A DNA stretch of 64,000 bases from JALZVT01 sp964634815 (GTDB lineage Bacteria > Pseudomonadota > Gammaproteobacteria > Pseudomonadales > Azotimanducaceae): contig CAZWMD010000011.1 in assembly GCA_964634815.1 (NCBI GenBank), positions 51,067 to 115,066 on the forward strand. Reading direction: 5' to 3'. Below are positions 16,517 through 25,092 of the stretch, piece after piece. The translations under genes and the position numbers were made by a program. Position 1 is the stretch's first letter. The number at the start of each line of letters is the position of its first letter. The notes below the pieces were generated by a model. That model was given only the letters and a program-made list of their open reading frames with translations, had not been told where the DNA came from and did not search any database.

Positions 16517-16828
16517 ATGTTTGCGGTAATAGAAAGCGGCGGAAAACAACACCGCGTAGGCGAGGGTGAAGTGCTCAAGCTTGAGAAGCTGGGTGTAGCG
16601 CCCGGTGAGAATGTTGTGTTTGACAAGGTTCTTATGGTGGCAGATGGCGATAACGTCAATGTCGGCACTCCTTATGTGTCTGGTGGCAAGGTCACAGCCG
16701 AGGTGCTGTCTGAAGGTCGCCACAAAAAAGTACGGATCATTAAATTCAAGCGCCGCAAGGACTATCTGAAGCGCCAGGGCCACCGTCAGTGGTTCACTGA
16801 AGTAAAAATCACTGGAATCAGTGCCTAA
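16517..16828 (+). CDS. rplU: 50S ribosomal protein L21
   Basis: 103 residues, the same as E. coli L21. It begins MFAVIESGGKQHRVGEGE and ends with the rRNA-binding basic segment KVRIIKFKRRKDYLKRQGHRQ. I place the start at 16517, which follows AGGAG, rather than at the longer frame from 16463. It is first in the conserved rplU-rpmA-obgE series; L21 binds 23S rRNA and L20 in the 50S subunit. Confidence 0.98.
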   Translation: MFAVIESGGKQHRVGEGEVLKLEKLGVAPGENVVFDKVLMVADGDNVNVGTPYVSGGKVTAEVLSEGRHKKVRIIKFKRRKDYLKRQGHRQWFTEVKITGISA

Positions 16829-16873
16829 AACACTGTATTTCGGCTAACCGATTACCCAGCAGGAGAACGGCTG

Positions 16874-17140
16874 ATGGCTCATAAGAAAGCAGGCGGTAGT
16901 ACCCGTAACGGACGCGATTCGAATCCCAAATATCTTGGGGTGAAAAAATACGGCGGTGAAGCCGTTGTCGCCGGCAATATTCTGGTCCGCCAGCGCGGCA
17001 CCAAGTTCCACGCAGGAACTAATGTTGAGATGGGACGGGATCACACGTTATTTGCGACAGCAGATGGCGAAGTGAAATTTGCCGTCAAAGGTCCTCTAAA
17101 ACGGTCTTATATTTCTGTTGAAGCTGCAATAGAATCCTGA
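16874..17140 (+). CDS. rpmA: 50S ribosomal protein L27
   Basis: 88 residues beginning MAHKKAGGSTRNGRDS, whose N-terminal tail reaches the peptidyl transferase centre. The residues after Met are AHKK, so no Firmicute-type prepeptide is present. The start is preceded by AGGAG (16861-16865). It is followed within 30 bases by a clear terminator. Confidence 0.98.
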   Translation: MAHKKAGGSTRNGRDSNPKYLGVKKYGGEAVVAGNILVRQRGTKFHAGTNVEMGRDHTLFATADGEVKFAVKGPLKRSYISVEAAIES

Positions 17141-17165
17141 TTCGGCTGTTGTCGCGGCCTAAAGA

Positions 17166-17188
17166 CCCCGCCTAGCGCGGGGTTTTTT
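17166..17188 (+). terminator. Rho-independent terminator after rpmA
   Basis: CCCCGC (17166-17171) pairs with GCGGGG (17177-17182) around a five-base loop, followed by six T residues (17183-17188). It separates the ribosomal protein genes from obgE, so obgE needs its own promoter or read-through. Confidence 0.92.
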
Positions 17189-17230
17189 GTGTTTACGCCA
17201 TAAAATTAGACACCAACGTAAGACATCTCT

Positions 17231-18442
17231 GTGCAATTCATAGACGAAGCAAGTATTTCGGTAGAGGCAGGCAAAGGCGGCGCGGGCTGTCTGAGTTTTC
17301 GGCGCGAGAAATATGTGGCGAAAGGTGGCCCCAACGGCGGCGATGGTGGCGATGGTGGGAGTGTTTATCTGGTTGCAGACGCTGCTCTGAACACGCTGGT
17401 GGATTTCCGATACCAACCCAGATACCGCGCAAAGAATGGCCAGCCTGGCAGCGGTCGTAATATGACCGGTGCGGCGGCGGCTGATCTCTTCGTCAAGGTG
17501 CCGGTTGGGACCACGGTTATCGATGAAGACACGCGGGATGTGCTGGGTGACCTGTTGGCTGCTGGTCAGACCCTCAAAGTCGCTGCGGGTGGATATCGGG
17601 GTCTCGGTAATACCCGATTTAAATCAAGCACCAACCGGGCCCCGCGCAAAACGACACCTGGGACACCAGGCGAATCCCGCAAACTTCGGTTACAGCTTAA
17701 GCTGATAGCAGATGTTGGGTTGCTGGGGTTGCCTAATGCGGGCAAATCAACCCTGCTTAGCCGAATTTCGGCGTCGCGCCCCAAAATAGCCGATTACCCG
17801 TTCACTACCCTGGTGCCAAGCCTCGGCGTGGTTGGTGGAGACAGTGACCGCAGCCTGGTGGTTGCGGACATTCCTGGTTTGATTGAGGGCGCGGCTGAAG
17901 GGGCAGGGCTGGGAACTCGATTTCTTCGGCACGTAGCCCGAACCCGGTTGCTTCTGCACCTGATCGATGTTGCCCCGGTTGATGAGTCTCACCCGCTGGA
18001 TAACCTGATCGTTATCGAAAACGAGCTGCTGGCCTACAGTGAAGCCTTTGGGGAACGGCCGGTTATCATTGTTTTAAACAAGATCGATCTGGTCGATGAA
18101 GAGCAACTGAATGCACTGCAGGCGCAATTTGCTGAAGAGTTTCCGGAGCGGGAAATATCGGTTATTTCGGCGGTGACCGGCGCCGGGATCGACGCGTTGG
18201 TGCATCGACTGCAAGATGCGGTCATTGATTTAAAACAGCAGTTGGCTGAAGACGAAGCGGCGCTTGCTGCAGATAACGATCTGCAGCAGCGAATTAGCCA
18301 GGATGTGATGGCGCAGTCGATGGGTGTTGCGATGCCCGCCGGGCTGGGTCCCGAACCAGCACCCGGTTCTGCTGACGATGATCAGGGTGACGATGATGAA
18401 GACGATAACTTTGATGTAGAAGTTGTTTACACCAATGAGTAG
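17231..18442 (+). CDS. obgE: GTPase ObgE/CgtA
   Basis: Essential 50S-associated GTPase involved in ribosome maturation and the stringent response. The Gly-rich Obg fold spans about residues 1-158 (KGGPNGGDGGDGG). The G domain has G1 GLPNAGKST (166-173), switch region DYPFTTLVPSLGVV, G3 DIPGLIEGAAEGAG, G4 NKID and G5 SAVTG. The C-terminus of about 60 residues is very acidic (DDDQGDDDEDDNFD), as in gammaproteobacterial CgtA. It starts with GTG. It runs eight bases into proB. Confidence 0.96.
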   Translation: MQFIDEASISVEAGKGGAGCLSFRREKYVAKGGPNGGDGGDGGSVYLVADAALNTLVDFRYQPRYRAKNGQPGSGRNMTGAAAADLFVKVPVGTTVIDEDTRDVLGDLLAAGQTLKVAAGGYRGLGNTRFKSSTNRAPRKTTPGTPGESRKLRLQLKLIADVGLLGLPNAGKSTLLSRISASRPKIADYPFTTLVPSLGVVGGDSDRSLVVADIPGLIEGAAEGAGLGTRFLRHVARTRLLLHLIDVAPVDESHPLDNLIVIENELLAYSEAFGERPVIIVLNKIDLVDEEQLNALQAQFAEEFPEREISVISAVTGAGIDALVHRLQDAVIDLKQQLAEDEAALAADNDLQQRISQDVMAQSMGVAMPAGLGPEPAPGSADDDQGDDDEDDNFDVEVVYTNE

Positions 18443-19580
18443 GACCGATCAGCAAGTGCTTCGCAGTGGTGGCAGAGCACCCGTGGTGGTGAAGCTGGGT
18501 AGTGCCATGGTGAGCACGGCGTCCGGGCCGAACCATCCAGGCATTGCTGACTGGTGCCGTCAGATTGCACAGGCCGTTGCTGACGGTGAACAGATTGTGG
18601 TTGTGTCATCGGGTGCGGTTGCTGCTGGCATCGCGCGTATGGGGATGCCACAACGGCCAGCCGATATGAATGTACTGCAGGCAACTGCTGCTATTGGCCA
18701 GCTCGAGATCGTCAACGCCTACAGCGCGGCGTTTGCGGCACACAACCTGACTGCTGCGATGGTTTTGCTGACCCATGCCGACATTGCCAACCGCGAACGT
18801 TACCTAAATGCCCGGGATACCTTGATGAGTCTTCTTGGTATGGGCGTTATTCCGATCGTCAACGAAAATGATTCGGTAGCAACCGATGAGATTCGCTTTG
18901 GTGACAACGATGCCCTGGCTGCAATGGTGACTAATCTGCTGGACGCCAGGATGCTTGTTTTGCTCACGGATCAGGATGGCTTGCACGAAAAGAACCCGCT
19001 TGAGCATGCCGATGCGCCGTTGGTGACCGATGCCCTTGCCAATGACCCGGGGCTCAATGCCATGGCGGGCGGCGCCGGAGCAACCGGTCAGGGGGGCATG
19101 ACATCCAAGGTCGGGGCTGCTCGCCTCGCGGCTCGATCTGGCTGCGATACGGTAATAGCCCGGGGCACAGAACCGGACGTTATTCTGCGATTGCTCGCGG
19201 GTGATTCCCTGGGAACGCGTTTACGTGCGGACCTGGCACCGATGGATGCGCGCAAGCGCTGGATTGCTGATCAATTGCGGCCGAAGGGGGAGTTCAGGTT
19301 GGATGCTGGTGCTGCCAGTGCGCTTCGCGAGCGGGGCGTTAGCCTGCTGCCAATTGGTGTTGTTGCCTGTTCTGGAGAATTTTCCCGGGGAGATCTTGTG
19401 GCCTGTGCTACCGAAGACGGCGAGGTCTTTGCCCAGGGTCTTGCCAACTACGATTCAACAGCCTGCCGGAAGCTTATGGGTAACAGCGTTAGGAATGCCG
19501 CCGAAATCACTGATTTGATTGGATTTAGTGTCAGTCCCGAATTAATACATCGGGACAATCTAGTGATTTTGGCTCGCTGA
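18435..19580 (+). CDS. proB: Glutamate 5-kinase
   Basis: First step of proline synthesis: ATP-dependent phosphorylation of glutamate. It has an amino-acid kinase domain (VVVKLGSAMV; VVVSSGAVAAGI; NENDSVATDEIRFGDND; GTGGM-like TGQGGMTSKVGAARLA) and a C-terminal PUA domain from about residue 280 (LDAGAASALRERGVSLLPIGV). The start is the ATG at 18435, which overlaps the obgE stop by eight bases; TTG at 18423 is possible. Proline feedback inhibition is expected from the family. proA is not adjacent. Confidence 0.95.
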   Translation: MSRTDQQVLRSGGRAPVVVKLGSAMVSTASGPNHPGIADWCRQIAQAVADGEQIVVVSSGAVAAGIARMGMPQRPADMNVLQATAAIGQLEIVNAYSAAFAAHNLTAAMVLLTHADIANRERYLNARDTLMSLLGMGVIPIVNENDSVATDEIRFGDNDALAAMVTNLLDARMLVLLTDQDGLHEKNPLEHADAPLVTDALANDPGLNAMAGGAGATGQGGMTSKVGAARLAARSGCDTVIARGTEPDVILRLLAGDSLGTRLRADLAPMDARKRWIADQLRPKGEFRLDAGAASALRERGVSLLPIGVVACSGEFSRGDLVACATEDGEVFAQGLANYDSTACRKLMGNSVRNAAEITDLIGFSVSPELIHRDNLVILAR

Positions 19581-19598
19581 CAGGTGCGTTGCAGGAGC

Positions 19599-19865
19599 TT
19601 AGGCGCTGAGCGCCTTGATACGCGAGTTCAGACGAGATTTGTGTCGGGCGGCCTTGTTTTTGTGGATGACGCCTTTGCTGGCCATGCTGTCAATTACCGG
19701 GACGGCCTGGGTCAGCGCGTCACGTGCCGCCGATTGGTCGCCGCCGTCGATCGCCGCTTCCACCTTCTTCAGGTAGGTCCGAAACATTGAACGGTGAGAT
19801 GCATTGCGGGCCCGACGGGTTACGTTTTGACGGGCGCGCTTGCGAGCCTGAGGGCTATTTGCCAC
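19599..19865 (-). CDS. rpsT: 30S ribosomal protein S20
   Basis: 88 residues beginning (M)ANSPQARKRARQNVTRRARNAS, a basic helical 16S rRNA-binding protein. The start codon is GTG preceded by GAGGAAT; a non-ATG start is also usual for enteric rpsT, where it serves autoregulation. It is transcribed leftward from a strong promoter that overlaps the start of divergent murJ, and is convergent with proB. Confidence 0.97.
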   Translation of the reverse strand: MANSPQARKRARQNVTRRARNASHRSMFRTYLKKVEAAIDGGDQSAARDALTQAVPVIDSMASKGVIHKNKAARHKSRLNSRIKALSA

Positions 19866-19906
19866 GCGATATTCCTCGCTTAGGTGTGGGGGAAAAAGAG
19901 CGGCAC

Positions 19907-19935
19907 AATATGCCGATGAGTAAATAGCGTGTCAA
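19907..19935 (-). promoter_or_regulatory. Sigma-70 promoter of rpsT
   Basis: On the minus strand: TTGACA (19930-19935), a 17-bp spacer and CATATT (19907-19912), followed by a GC-rich discriminator GTGCCGC as in stringently controlled promoters. The -35 hexamer lies over the first codons of murJ, so polymerase or regulator binding at one gene may affect the other. Confidence 0.7.
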
Positions 19936-21497
19936 CTCCGAAAAACACTCCCGAGACGCCGCGGCCAAACCTGGTACGCCAGGGCACCATTGTTTCCTCC
20001 ATGACCTTGCTGTCTCGGATCAGCGGTTTTGTGCGTGACGTGGTCTTGTCACATTTTTTTGGCGCCACGGCGGCGGCGGATGCCTTCTTTGTTGCCTTTC
20101 GTATCCCCAACTTCTTTCGTCGCCTGTTCGCCGAGGGCGCTTTCGCCCAGGCCTTTGTGCCAGTGCTGTCAGACTACATCGATGGTCCCCATGATCGACT
20201 CCGCTACTTTGTGGCGGTCATGGCGGGAAATCTATCTTTTGTCGTGCTGCTGATCACGTTGCTTGGGGTCCTGGGAGCGCCGCTTCTGGTACAAGTTTTT
20301 GCGCCGGGCTTCAGCTCGCTGGGCGACCAGTTTGCGCTTACTGCGGAACTGGTAAAGATCACCTTTCCTTATCTGTTGTTCATTTCGTTAACCGCTTTTG
20401 CTGGCGCAGTGCTGAATTCCCGGGGCCAGTTTGCTATTCCGGCCTTCACGCCGGTACTGCTCAACTTATGTCTCATAACCGCAGCGCTTGCCGTTACTCC
20501 GTTATTTGAGACGCCAGTCATTGGGCTTGCGTGGGGCGTGTTTGCCGCAGGGCTGTTGCAGCTGCTGTTCCAGTTCCCGGCGTTGCGGCGCCTTGAGTTG
20601 CTGGCGCGCCCCAGGGTGGATTTTCGCGATCCCGGAGCGGCTCAGGTTGGACGTTTGCTGGTACCAGCGATAATTGCGGCTTCCGCAAGCCAAATCAATA
20701 TTCTGATCGACACCATGCTTGCGTCTACGTTGATCACTGGCAGTATTTCCTGGCTATATTACGCGGATCGATTGTTGGAGTTGCCTGTTGGTTTGGTAGC
20801 CGTCGCTCTTGGCACAGTGTTGTTGCCAAACTTGTCGCGTCTTCATTCGCAGAAACGAAATGAGGATTACTCCGCTACGCTTGACTGGGGTGTGAGAATG
20901 GCAATTGTTCTGGGATTGCCCGCAGCCGCTGCACTTTACTTCCTGGCGTTGCCACTGGTCAGCGGCATTTTCTTGCATGGCGAGATGAGTGTCACTGACG
21001 CCCAGATGAGTTCGCTTGCTTTGCGTTGCTTTTCCCTTGGCCTGCTTGGCATGTTACTGGTGAAAGTGACAGCACCTGGATACTTTGCACAAAAAGATAC
21101 CCGTACCCCGCTTAACTTCGCTTTTGTGGCGGTGGGACTGAATGTGGTTTTGAACCTGAGTTTGTACAAAGTGATGGGCCATGTTGGCCTGGCGTTGGCA
21201 ACCAGTGTGGCAGCGATAGTCAATGGCGCCCTGTTGTTGCGTGGGCTGATCCATCGTGGTGTTTACCAACCAGGCAGGCAGACGTTGAAAACGTTGTTGC
21301 AATCCTGTCTGGGAGTTGTGGCGATGGTGCTGGTGCTCTGGGCGCTCTTGCCGGCAGATCAGTTCTGGCTTGAGGTGTCGATGATTGAGAAGTGGCTAAG
21401 ACTCCTTTTGTTGTGCGTGGCTGGCGCGGCAAGCTACTTTGGGGTTGCGCTTCTGTCAGGATTACGTCCCGCCAGTTTGCGTCACACCCTGGATTAA
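19929..21497 (+). CDS. murJ: Lipid II flippase MurJ (MviN)
   Basis: 522-residue inner-membrane protein with about 14 transmembrane helices that moves lipid II to the periplasmic face during peptidoglycan synthesis. Family motifs: SSMTLLSRISGFVRDVV, FFVAFRIPNFFRRLFAEGAFAQAFVPV, and SWLYYADRLLELPVGLVAVALGTVLLP. The Arg residues in the N-terminal motifs are those needed for transport. A GTG start at 19929 is taken; no strong ribosome binding site is visible. Position between rpsT and ribF is conserved. Confidence 0.96.
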   Translation: MSTPKNTPETPRPNLVRQGTIVSSMTLLSRISGFVRDVVLSHFFGATAAADAFFVAFRIPNFFRRLFAEGAFAQAFVPVLSDYIDGPHDRLRYFVAVMAGNLSFVVLLITLLGVLGAPLLVQVFAPGFSSLGDQFALTAELVKITFPYLLFISLTAFAGAVLNSRGQFAIPAFTPVLLNLCLITAALAVTPLFETPVIGLAWGVFAAGLLQLLFQFPALRRLELLARPRVDFRDPGAAQVGRLLVPAIIAASASQINILIDTMLASTLITGSISWLYYADRLLELPVGLVAVALGTVLLPNLSRLHSQKRNEDYSATLDWGVRMAIVLGLPAAAALYFLALPLVSGIFLHGEMSVTDAQMSSLALRCFSLGLLGMLLVKVTAPGYFAQKDTRTPLNFAFVAVGLNVVLNLSLYKVMGHVGLALATSVAAIVNGALLLRGLIHRGVYQPGRQTLKTLLQSCLGVVAMVLVLWALLPADQFWLEVSMIEKWLRLLLLCVAGAASYFGVALLSGLRPASLRHTLD

Positions 21498-21544
21498 TAG
21501 CGAGTGTGGCACGTTCCTTGGCAAGAAGCGGTTATAGTTAGGCT

Positions 21545-22486
21545 ATGGAGATAATTCGCGGTTTTCACAATATTCGTCCCGAGCATCGCGGGTGCGTGGC
21601 TACCATTGGTAATTTTGATGGCGTGCATCTTGGCCACCAGATGATGCTGAAGCGGCTGATCGCCAAGTCTGCCGAGCTGGGCGTTCCCAGTTTGCTCATT
21701 ACGTTTGAACCGCTCCCCAGAGAGTATTTTCAGCGTGGCGAATTGCCGCCTCGACTCACGCGGTTCCGCGAGAAAATTACTTTGCTGGCAAAAACTCGCC
21801 TCGATCGAGTGTTGTGCATACCCTTCAATGAAGCCCTTGCTAAAGTTCCTGCCGAGCAGATCATAGATGATTTGCTGGTCGGACTGCTGGGTATCCGGTT
21901 TGTGCTGGTTGGAGATGACTTTCGTTTTGGCGCCGGCGCTGCTGGCAGTTACCAGCTATTAAAAGACAAGGGTGAGGACCATGGGTTTGGCGTGAATGAG
22001 ATGGACACACTTGCGCTTGATGAAAAACGAGTGAGCAGCACGCGGGTACGTGAAGCGCTTGGGAAGGGAGATTTTGGACTGGCCCAGGAGTTGCTTGGCT
22101 ATTCCTATTTCATAATGGGCCGGGTGGTTCACGGGCGTAAACTCGGGCGCCAGCTCGGTGTGCCAACCGCCAACATCAGATTACAACGCTATAAGGCAGC
22201 GCTGGAAGGTGTTTACGCTGTGCGAGTCAGTGGCCTTGATAAAGCGTATACCGGCATGGCCAACATTGGCGTTCGTCCAACGGTAGAAGGCAAGGAACCT
22301 CTGCTGGAGGTTCACATCTTTGGGTTTTCCGGAGATATCTATGGTCGGCTACTGAGGGTAACCTTTGAGTACAAACTGCGGGATGAACAAAAGTTCGATG
22401 GTCTTGATGCTCTTAAGGCCCAGCTTCATGCAGACATGGAACATTCTCAGGACTGGTTTAGGCGGCAGATAAAACACATTGACTAG
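21545..22486 (+). CDS. ribF: Bifunctional riboflavin kinase/FAD synthetase
   Basis: 313 residues converting riboflavin to FMN and FMN to FAD. The N-terminal FAD synthetase domain has TIGNFDGVHLGHQ and the SSTRVREAL motif (about residues 165-175). The C-terminal kinase domain has GRVVHGRKLGRQLGVPTANI and a RPTVEG loop. It overlaps lspA by eight bases. In most relatives ileS lies between ribF and lspA; here it is absent. Confidence 0.96.
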   Translation: MEIIRGFHNIRPEHRGCVATIGNFDGVHLGHQMMLKRLIAKSAELGVPSLLITFEPLPREYFQRGELPPRLTRFREKITLLAKTRLDRVLCIPFNEALAKVPAEQIIDDLLVGLLGIRFVLVGDDFRFGAGAAGSYQLLKDKGEDHGFGVNEMDTLALDEKRVSSTRVREALGKGDFGLAQELLGYSYFIMGRVVHGRKLGRQLGVPTANIRLQRYKAALEGVYAVRVSGLDKAYTGMANIGVRPTVEGKEPLLEVHIFGFSGDIYGRLLRVTFEYKLRDEQKFDGLDALKAQLHADMEHSQDWFRRQIKHID

Positions 22487-23021
22487 TATCACTTCTTCAG
22501 AGCAGCCTGAGGCTGCTGACACCATGGGGTATCGCATCCTCGGATGGCTGGGCTTAGCAACCCTAATTGTTGCCCTGGATCAATTCAGCAAGTATCTCAT
22601 TGTCAGCTACCTCGAATTGGCGGAGCGTGTGCCGGTTACCGGGTTTTTCTCCTGGGTACACTGGCGCAACGAAGGCGCCGCATTCTCTTTTTTGAATGAT
22701 GCGGGTGGCTGGCAACGATGGATATTTGTGTTGCTGGCTATTGGCTTCAGTATATTTCTGATTTTCGAAATGAAGCGGCTGCAGCGCAATCAGGTACTGC
22801 AGGCACTGGCCTTTGCTCTTATTCTGGGTGGGGCGCTTGGCAATATGATTGATCGGGCACTGCTGGGTTACGTTACTGATTTTCTTTACTTCTATTGGGG
22901 AAGCTGGTCTTTTCCAGCATTTAACGTCGCGGACTCTGCGATTTTTGTGGGTGCCGTTCTGTGGTTTACCCAGATCTGGCGTGAGGGCCGGGAAACGCCG
23001 GATGAAATAGGAGGAGCTTAG
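22479..23021 (+). CDS. lspA: Lipoprotein signal peptidase (signal peptidase II)
   Basis: Aspartyl protease of the inner membrane that cleaves prolipoprotein signal peptides after lipidation. Four transmembrane helices. The catalytic aspartates are D125 (GGALGNMID) and D152 (FNVADSA), 27 apart as in the E. coli enzyme. NEGAAFSF is the conserved NxGAAFS motif. A TTG start at 22479 overlaps ribF by eight bases; ATG at 22524 is the other possibility and would still leave the first helix intact. The overlap suggests translational coupling, and ileS is missing between the two. Confidence 0.95.
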   Translation: MTSITSSEQPEAADTMGYRILGWLGLATLIVALDQFSKYLIVSYLELAERVPVTGFFSWVHWRNEGAAFSFLNDAGGWQRWIFVLLAIGFSIFLIFEMKRLQRNQVLQALAFALILGGALGNMIDRALLGYVTDFLYFYWGSWSFPAFNVADSAIFVGAVLWFTQIWREGRETPDEIGGA

Positions 23022-23022
23022 T

Positions 23023-23496
23023 GTGGCCGATTTAATTGGTTCGTCGGAAACGTTGCGAATTGGTGAGGGAATGGAAGTGACCCTGCACTTTTCGATTCTG
23101 CTGGCGGATGGCGATGAGGTAGATTCGACACGTAACGGCAAACCCGCCACCTTTGTATTTGGTGACGGCAATCTCCTCCCAGGGTTTGAATCAGCACTCA
23201 CTGGATTGATGGCCGGTGCTGCAGAACAGCTGAAAATTCCCGCAGCTGAAGCCTTTGGCGAGCGTCTGGACGGCAATGTGCAGCGTTTACCGCGTAACCG
23301 ATTCCCGGATGCCGAATCGCTGGAAGAGGGACTGATTGTGTCTTTTGCCGCACCGGATGGTGAACTTCCCGGTGTGGTTTGTCGGTTGTGGGAAGAAACG
23401 GTCGAAGTAGACTTTAACCATCCTCTCGCCGGCCGAGACCTGGTGTTTGATGTATCGATATTAAAAGTGCGACCAGCAGAACAAGACATCGACTGA
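23023..23496 (+). CDS. fkpB: FKBP-type peptidyl-prolyl isomerase (SlpA/FkpB type)
   Basis: 157-residue cytosolic prolyl isomerase with an inserted-in-flap (SlyD-like) chaperone domain. It shows the FKBP strand VTLHFSILLADGDEVDST, then GNLLPGFESALTGLMAGAAEQLKIPAAEAFGER. A GTG start follows GGAGGA at a proper distance, one base after the lspA stop. The next gene in relatives is ispH, which is not found here. Confidence 0.92.
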   Translation: MADLIGSSETLRIGEGMEVTLHFSILLADGDEVDSTRNGKPATFVFGDGNLLPGFESALTGLMAGAAEQLKIPAAEAFGERLDGNVQRLPRNRFPDAESLEEGLIVSFAAPDGELPGVVCRLWEETVEVDFNHPLAGRDLVFDVSILKVRPAEQDID

Positions 23497-23603
23497 TTGA
23501 CGGTTCATCGGCAAATTACCACCGTTGAGCCGAATCTGGCCATGATGTGTTCCGTTTCCTCGCATAATGCTCACAACTTTCGATCCGTGTGCGAGACGCA
23601 ACT

Positions 23604-24086
23604 ATGTCCTCTGATATGCCCTCTACTATGCAATCTAGATTTAGTGTTGGCGGTCATCTAGCCGCGAAGCCTCCGGTTCAGTCCAAAGGTTTCACCCTTA
23701 TTGAGCTAATGATCGCATTGGCCATTCTGGCGGTTATTTCTGCGGTAGCAGTGCCTATCTATACGGACTACAGCAGAAATACCTATCGAGGCGAGGCGCA
23801 GTCGGACCTCTTGCTCTGTGCTCAAGGCATGGAACGTTTTGCTAGCGAGAACTTCACCTATGTTGGCGCAGATGATGGCGCTGGTGGTCTCGGTGCCAAT
23901 ATATGCAACACGCTTTCTGATCAGCGCTACGATATCAGTGTGGTCTCGTCGCGCGATTCCTTTACGCTGACAGCCACACCAACCGCTGGAATTATGGCTG
24001 GTGATGGCGCGTTGGAGTTTGGTTCAAACGGTCAGCGACGTTGGGACCGACAGGGTGGCGGTTGGCAAGACAGCTGGGAAAATTAA
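23604..24086 (+). CDS. pilE: Type IV minor pilin PilE
   Basis: Type IVa pilin-like protein. The prepilin peptidase site is KG/FTLIELMIALAILAVISAVAVPIYTDY, with the +5 Glu and an N-terminal hydrophobic helix. The globular part carries a Cys pair (LLCAQGMER and ANICNTL) and the TLTATPTAG-GDGALEFGSNGQ strand typical of PilE. Taking ATG at 23604, the leader before the cleavage glycine is 29 residues, much longer than the usual 5-10; GTG at 23589 would make it longer still. It is a minor pilin that primes pilus assembly at the tip complex. It lies 107 bases after fkpB, where ispH would be expected. Confidence 0.88.
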   Translation: MSSDMPSTMQSRFSVGGHLAAKPPVQSKGFTLIELMIALAILAVISAVAVPIYTDYSRNTYRGEAQSDLLLCAQGMERFASENFTYVGADDGAGGLGANICNTLSDQRYDISVVSSRDSFTLTATPTAGIMAGDGALEFGSNGQRRWDRQGGGWQDSWEN

Positions 24087-24388
24087 TTGCCTAAAGCTAT
24101 CTGAGCCAGCGTTTCCTCACGATAAATCTGTCCGCTAACCTGCCTTCTTTGTTGTCAGGATACGAGCCTTTTGGGTGACTGACGATACAAATTTCTTGCA
24201 AATTTATTGCGTTGACCGTTTATCCGGAGATTACTAACCGCTTGTCGGCTGCCGCAATCATTGCCTGAATTCATTCTCTAAACTTTCTGCCGTGATAAAA
24301 CCAAAGTCTTGGGCTGTAGCCGCATCCTGATGCCAAGCGCATCTGTTGCAACGGGTTCAACCCAAGAAAAGCAGGAAATTAGACAGAA
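24087..24388. other. Intergenic region between pilE and fimU
   Basis: About 300 bases without a supported gene. Stop codons break all frames into short pieces. It holds a possible weak -35/-10 pair (TTGCAA, 17 bp, TTTATC), but no good promoter, terminator, repeat or structured RNA is apparent to me. It may supply a promoter for the minor pilin operon that follows. Confidence 0.5.
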
Positions 24389-25090
24389 ATGTACATTCAG
24401 GCTCAGCAGGTGTCAGGGGACCGATACCTCACAGAGCGGAGACCGGACGACCAACGAATTGCATGCGGGCCATTGAGCGCCCGAGTCGATGGGCGGAAGG
24501 TGCAAAAATACCGCTCACTCACTGCTAGCTCTTTTGCTACCAAAAAGAGTGCGAATAAAAGCGCAAATAAAAGCGCAAAGAAGACTGGCGCAAAACGAGC
24601 CCAGGGTTTTACCGTTATCGAGTTGGTTGTTGCCATGGCCGTTGCGGCCGTACTGGCAAGCATTGCGCTGCCCGCGTTCAACGGCTTCATTGTTCAACAG
24701 CGCCTCACTGCGGCAGCGAATGGCTTCGCTGGTGCGATTGCTTATGCCCGAAGTGAGTCTACGCGCCGCGGTGCCACCGTAAGTTTGCAATCAATGAGTA
24801 CAGACAATGACAACGAGTGGGGCGGAGGCTATTGCGTGGTGGTTGGTAATCCCGGCAATTGCTCAAATGCGCTGCGCCTGTTTGATGAGGCTCGACTGGC
24901 GACAATGAATGGTCAGGGCGCACTAAATGCCGTAAGTACTCTTAGTTTCAATTCGCGCGGTCTGTTCACTTTAGGCGCAACAGGCCAAATCGATCTGTGC
25001 AGTGAAGACACCCTCGAAGATCCCGGCCGTCAACTCGAAATTAGCGTCATCGGCAGACTTAACGTATCAGAACTGGATTGTCCGGATTAA
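24389..25090 (+). CDS. fimU: FimU/GspH-type minor pilin with long basic leader
   Basis: Minor pilin of the GspH/FimT/FimU group: AQG/FTVIELVVAMAVAAVLASIALPAFNGF followed by LTAAANGFAGAIAYARSESTRRG, a conserved stretch of this family. By position ahead of pilV-pilW-pilX it corresponds to FimU, which links the tip complex to the pilus shaft. From the ATG at 24389 the leader is 73 residues and ends in a lysine-rich repeat (SANKSANKSAKK). Later starts at TTG 24473 or GTG 24500 would leave leaders of about 45 or 36 residues, still long. Only the ATG has a possible, distant AGGA. Confidence 0.85.
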   Translation: MYIQAQQVSGDRYLTERRPDDQRIACGPLSARVDGRKVQKYRSLTASSFATKKSANKSANKSAKKTGAKRAQGFTVIELVVAMAVAAVLASIALPAFNGFIVQQRLTAAANGFAGAIAYARSESTRRGATVSLQSMSTDNDNEWGGGYCVVVGNPGNCSNALRLFDEARLATMNGQGALNAVSTLSFNSRGLFTLGATGQIDLCSEDTLEDPGRQLEISVIGRLNVSELDCPD

Positions 25091-25092
25091 TC

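Noticed and set aside
19600..19614. AGGCGCT/AGCGCCT palindrome at the end of rpsT
   Set aside because: It lies inside the last codons, has a one-base loop and no T-run, so it is not a terminator.
21507..21522. Sigma-54-like site (TGGCACG, 4 bp, TTGG) upstream of ribF
   Set aside because: The essential -12 GC is shifted by one base, and a housekeeping gene such as ribF is not expected to depend on sigma-54; probably chance.
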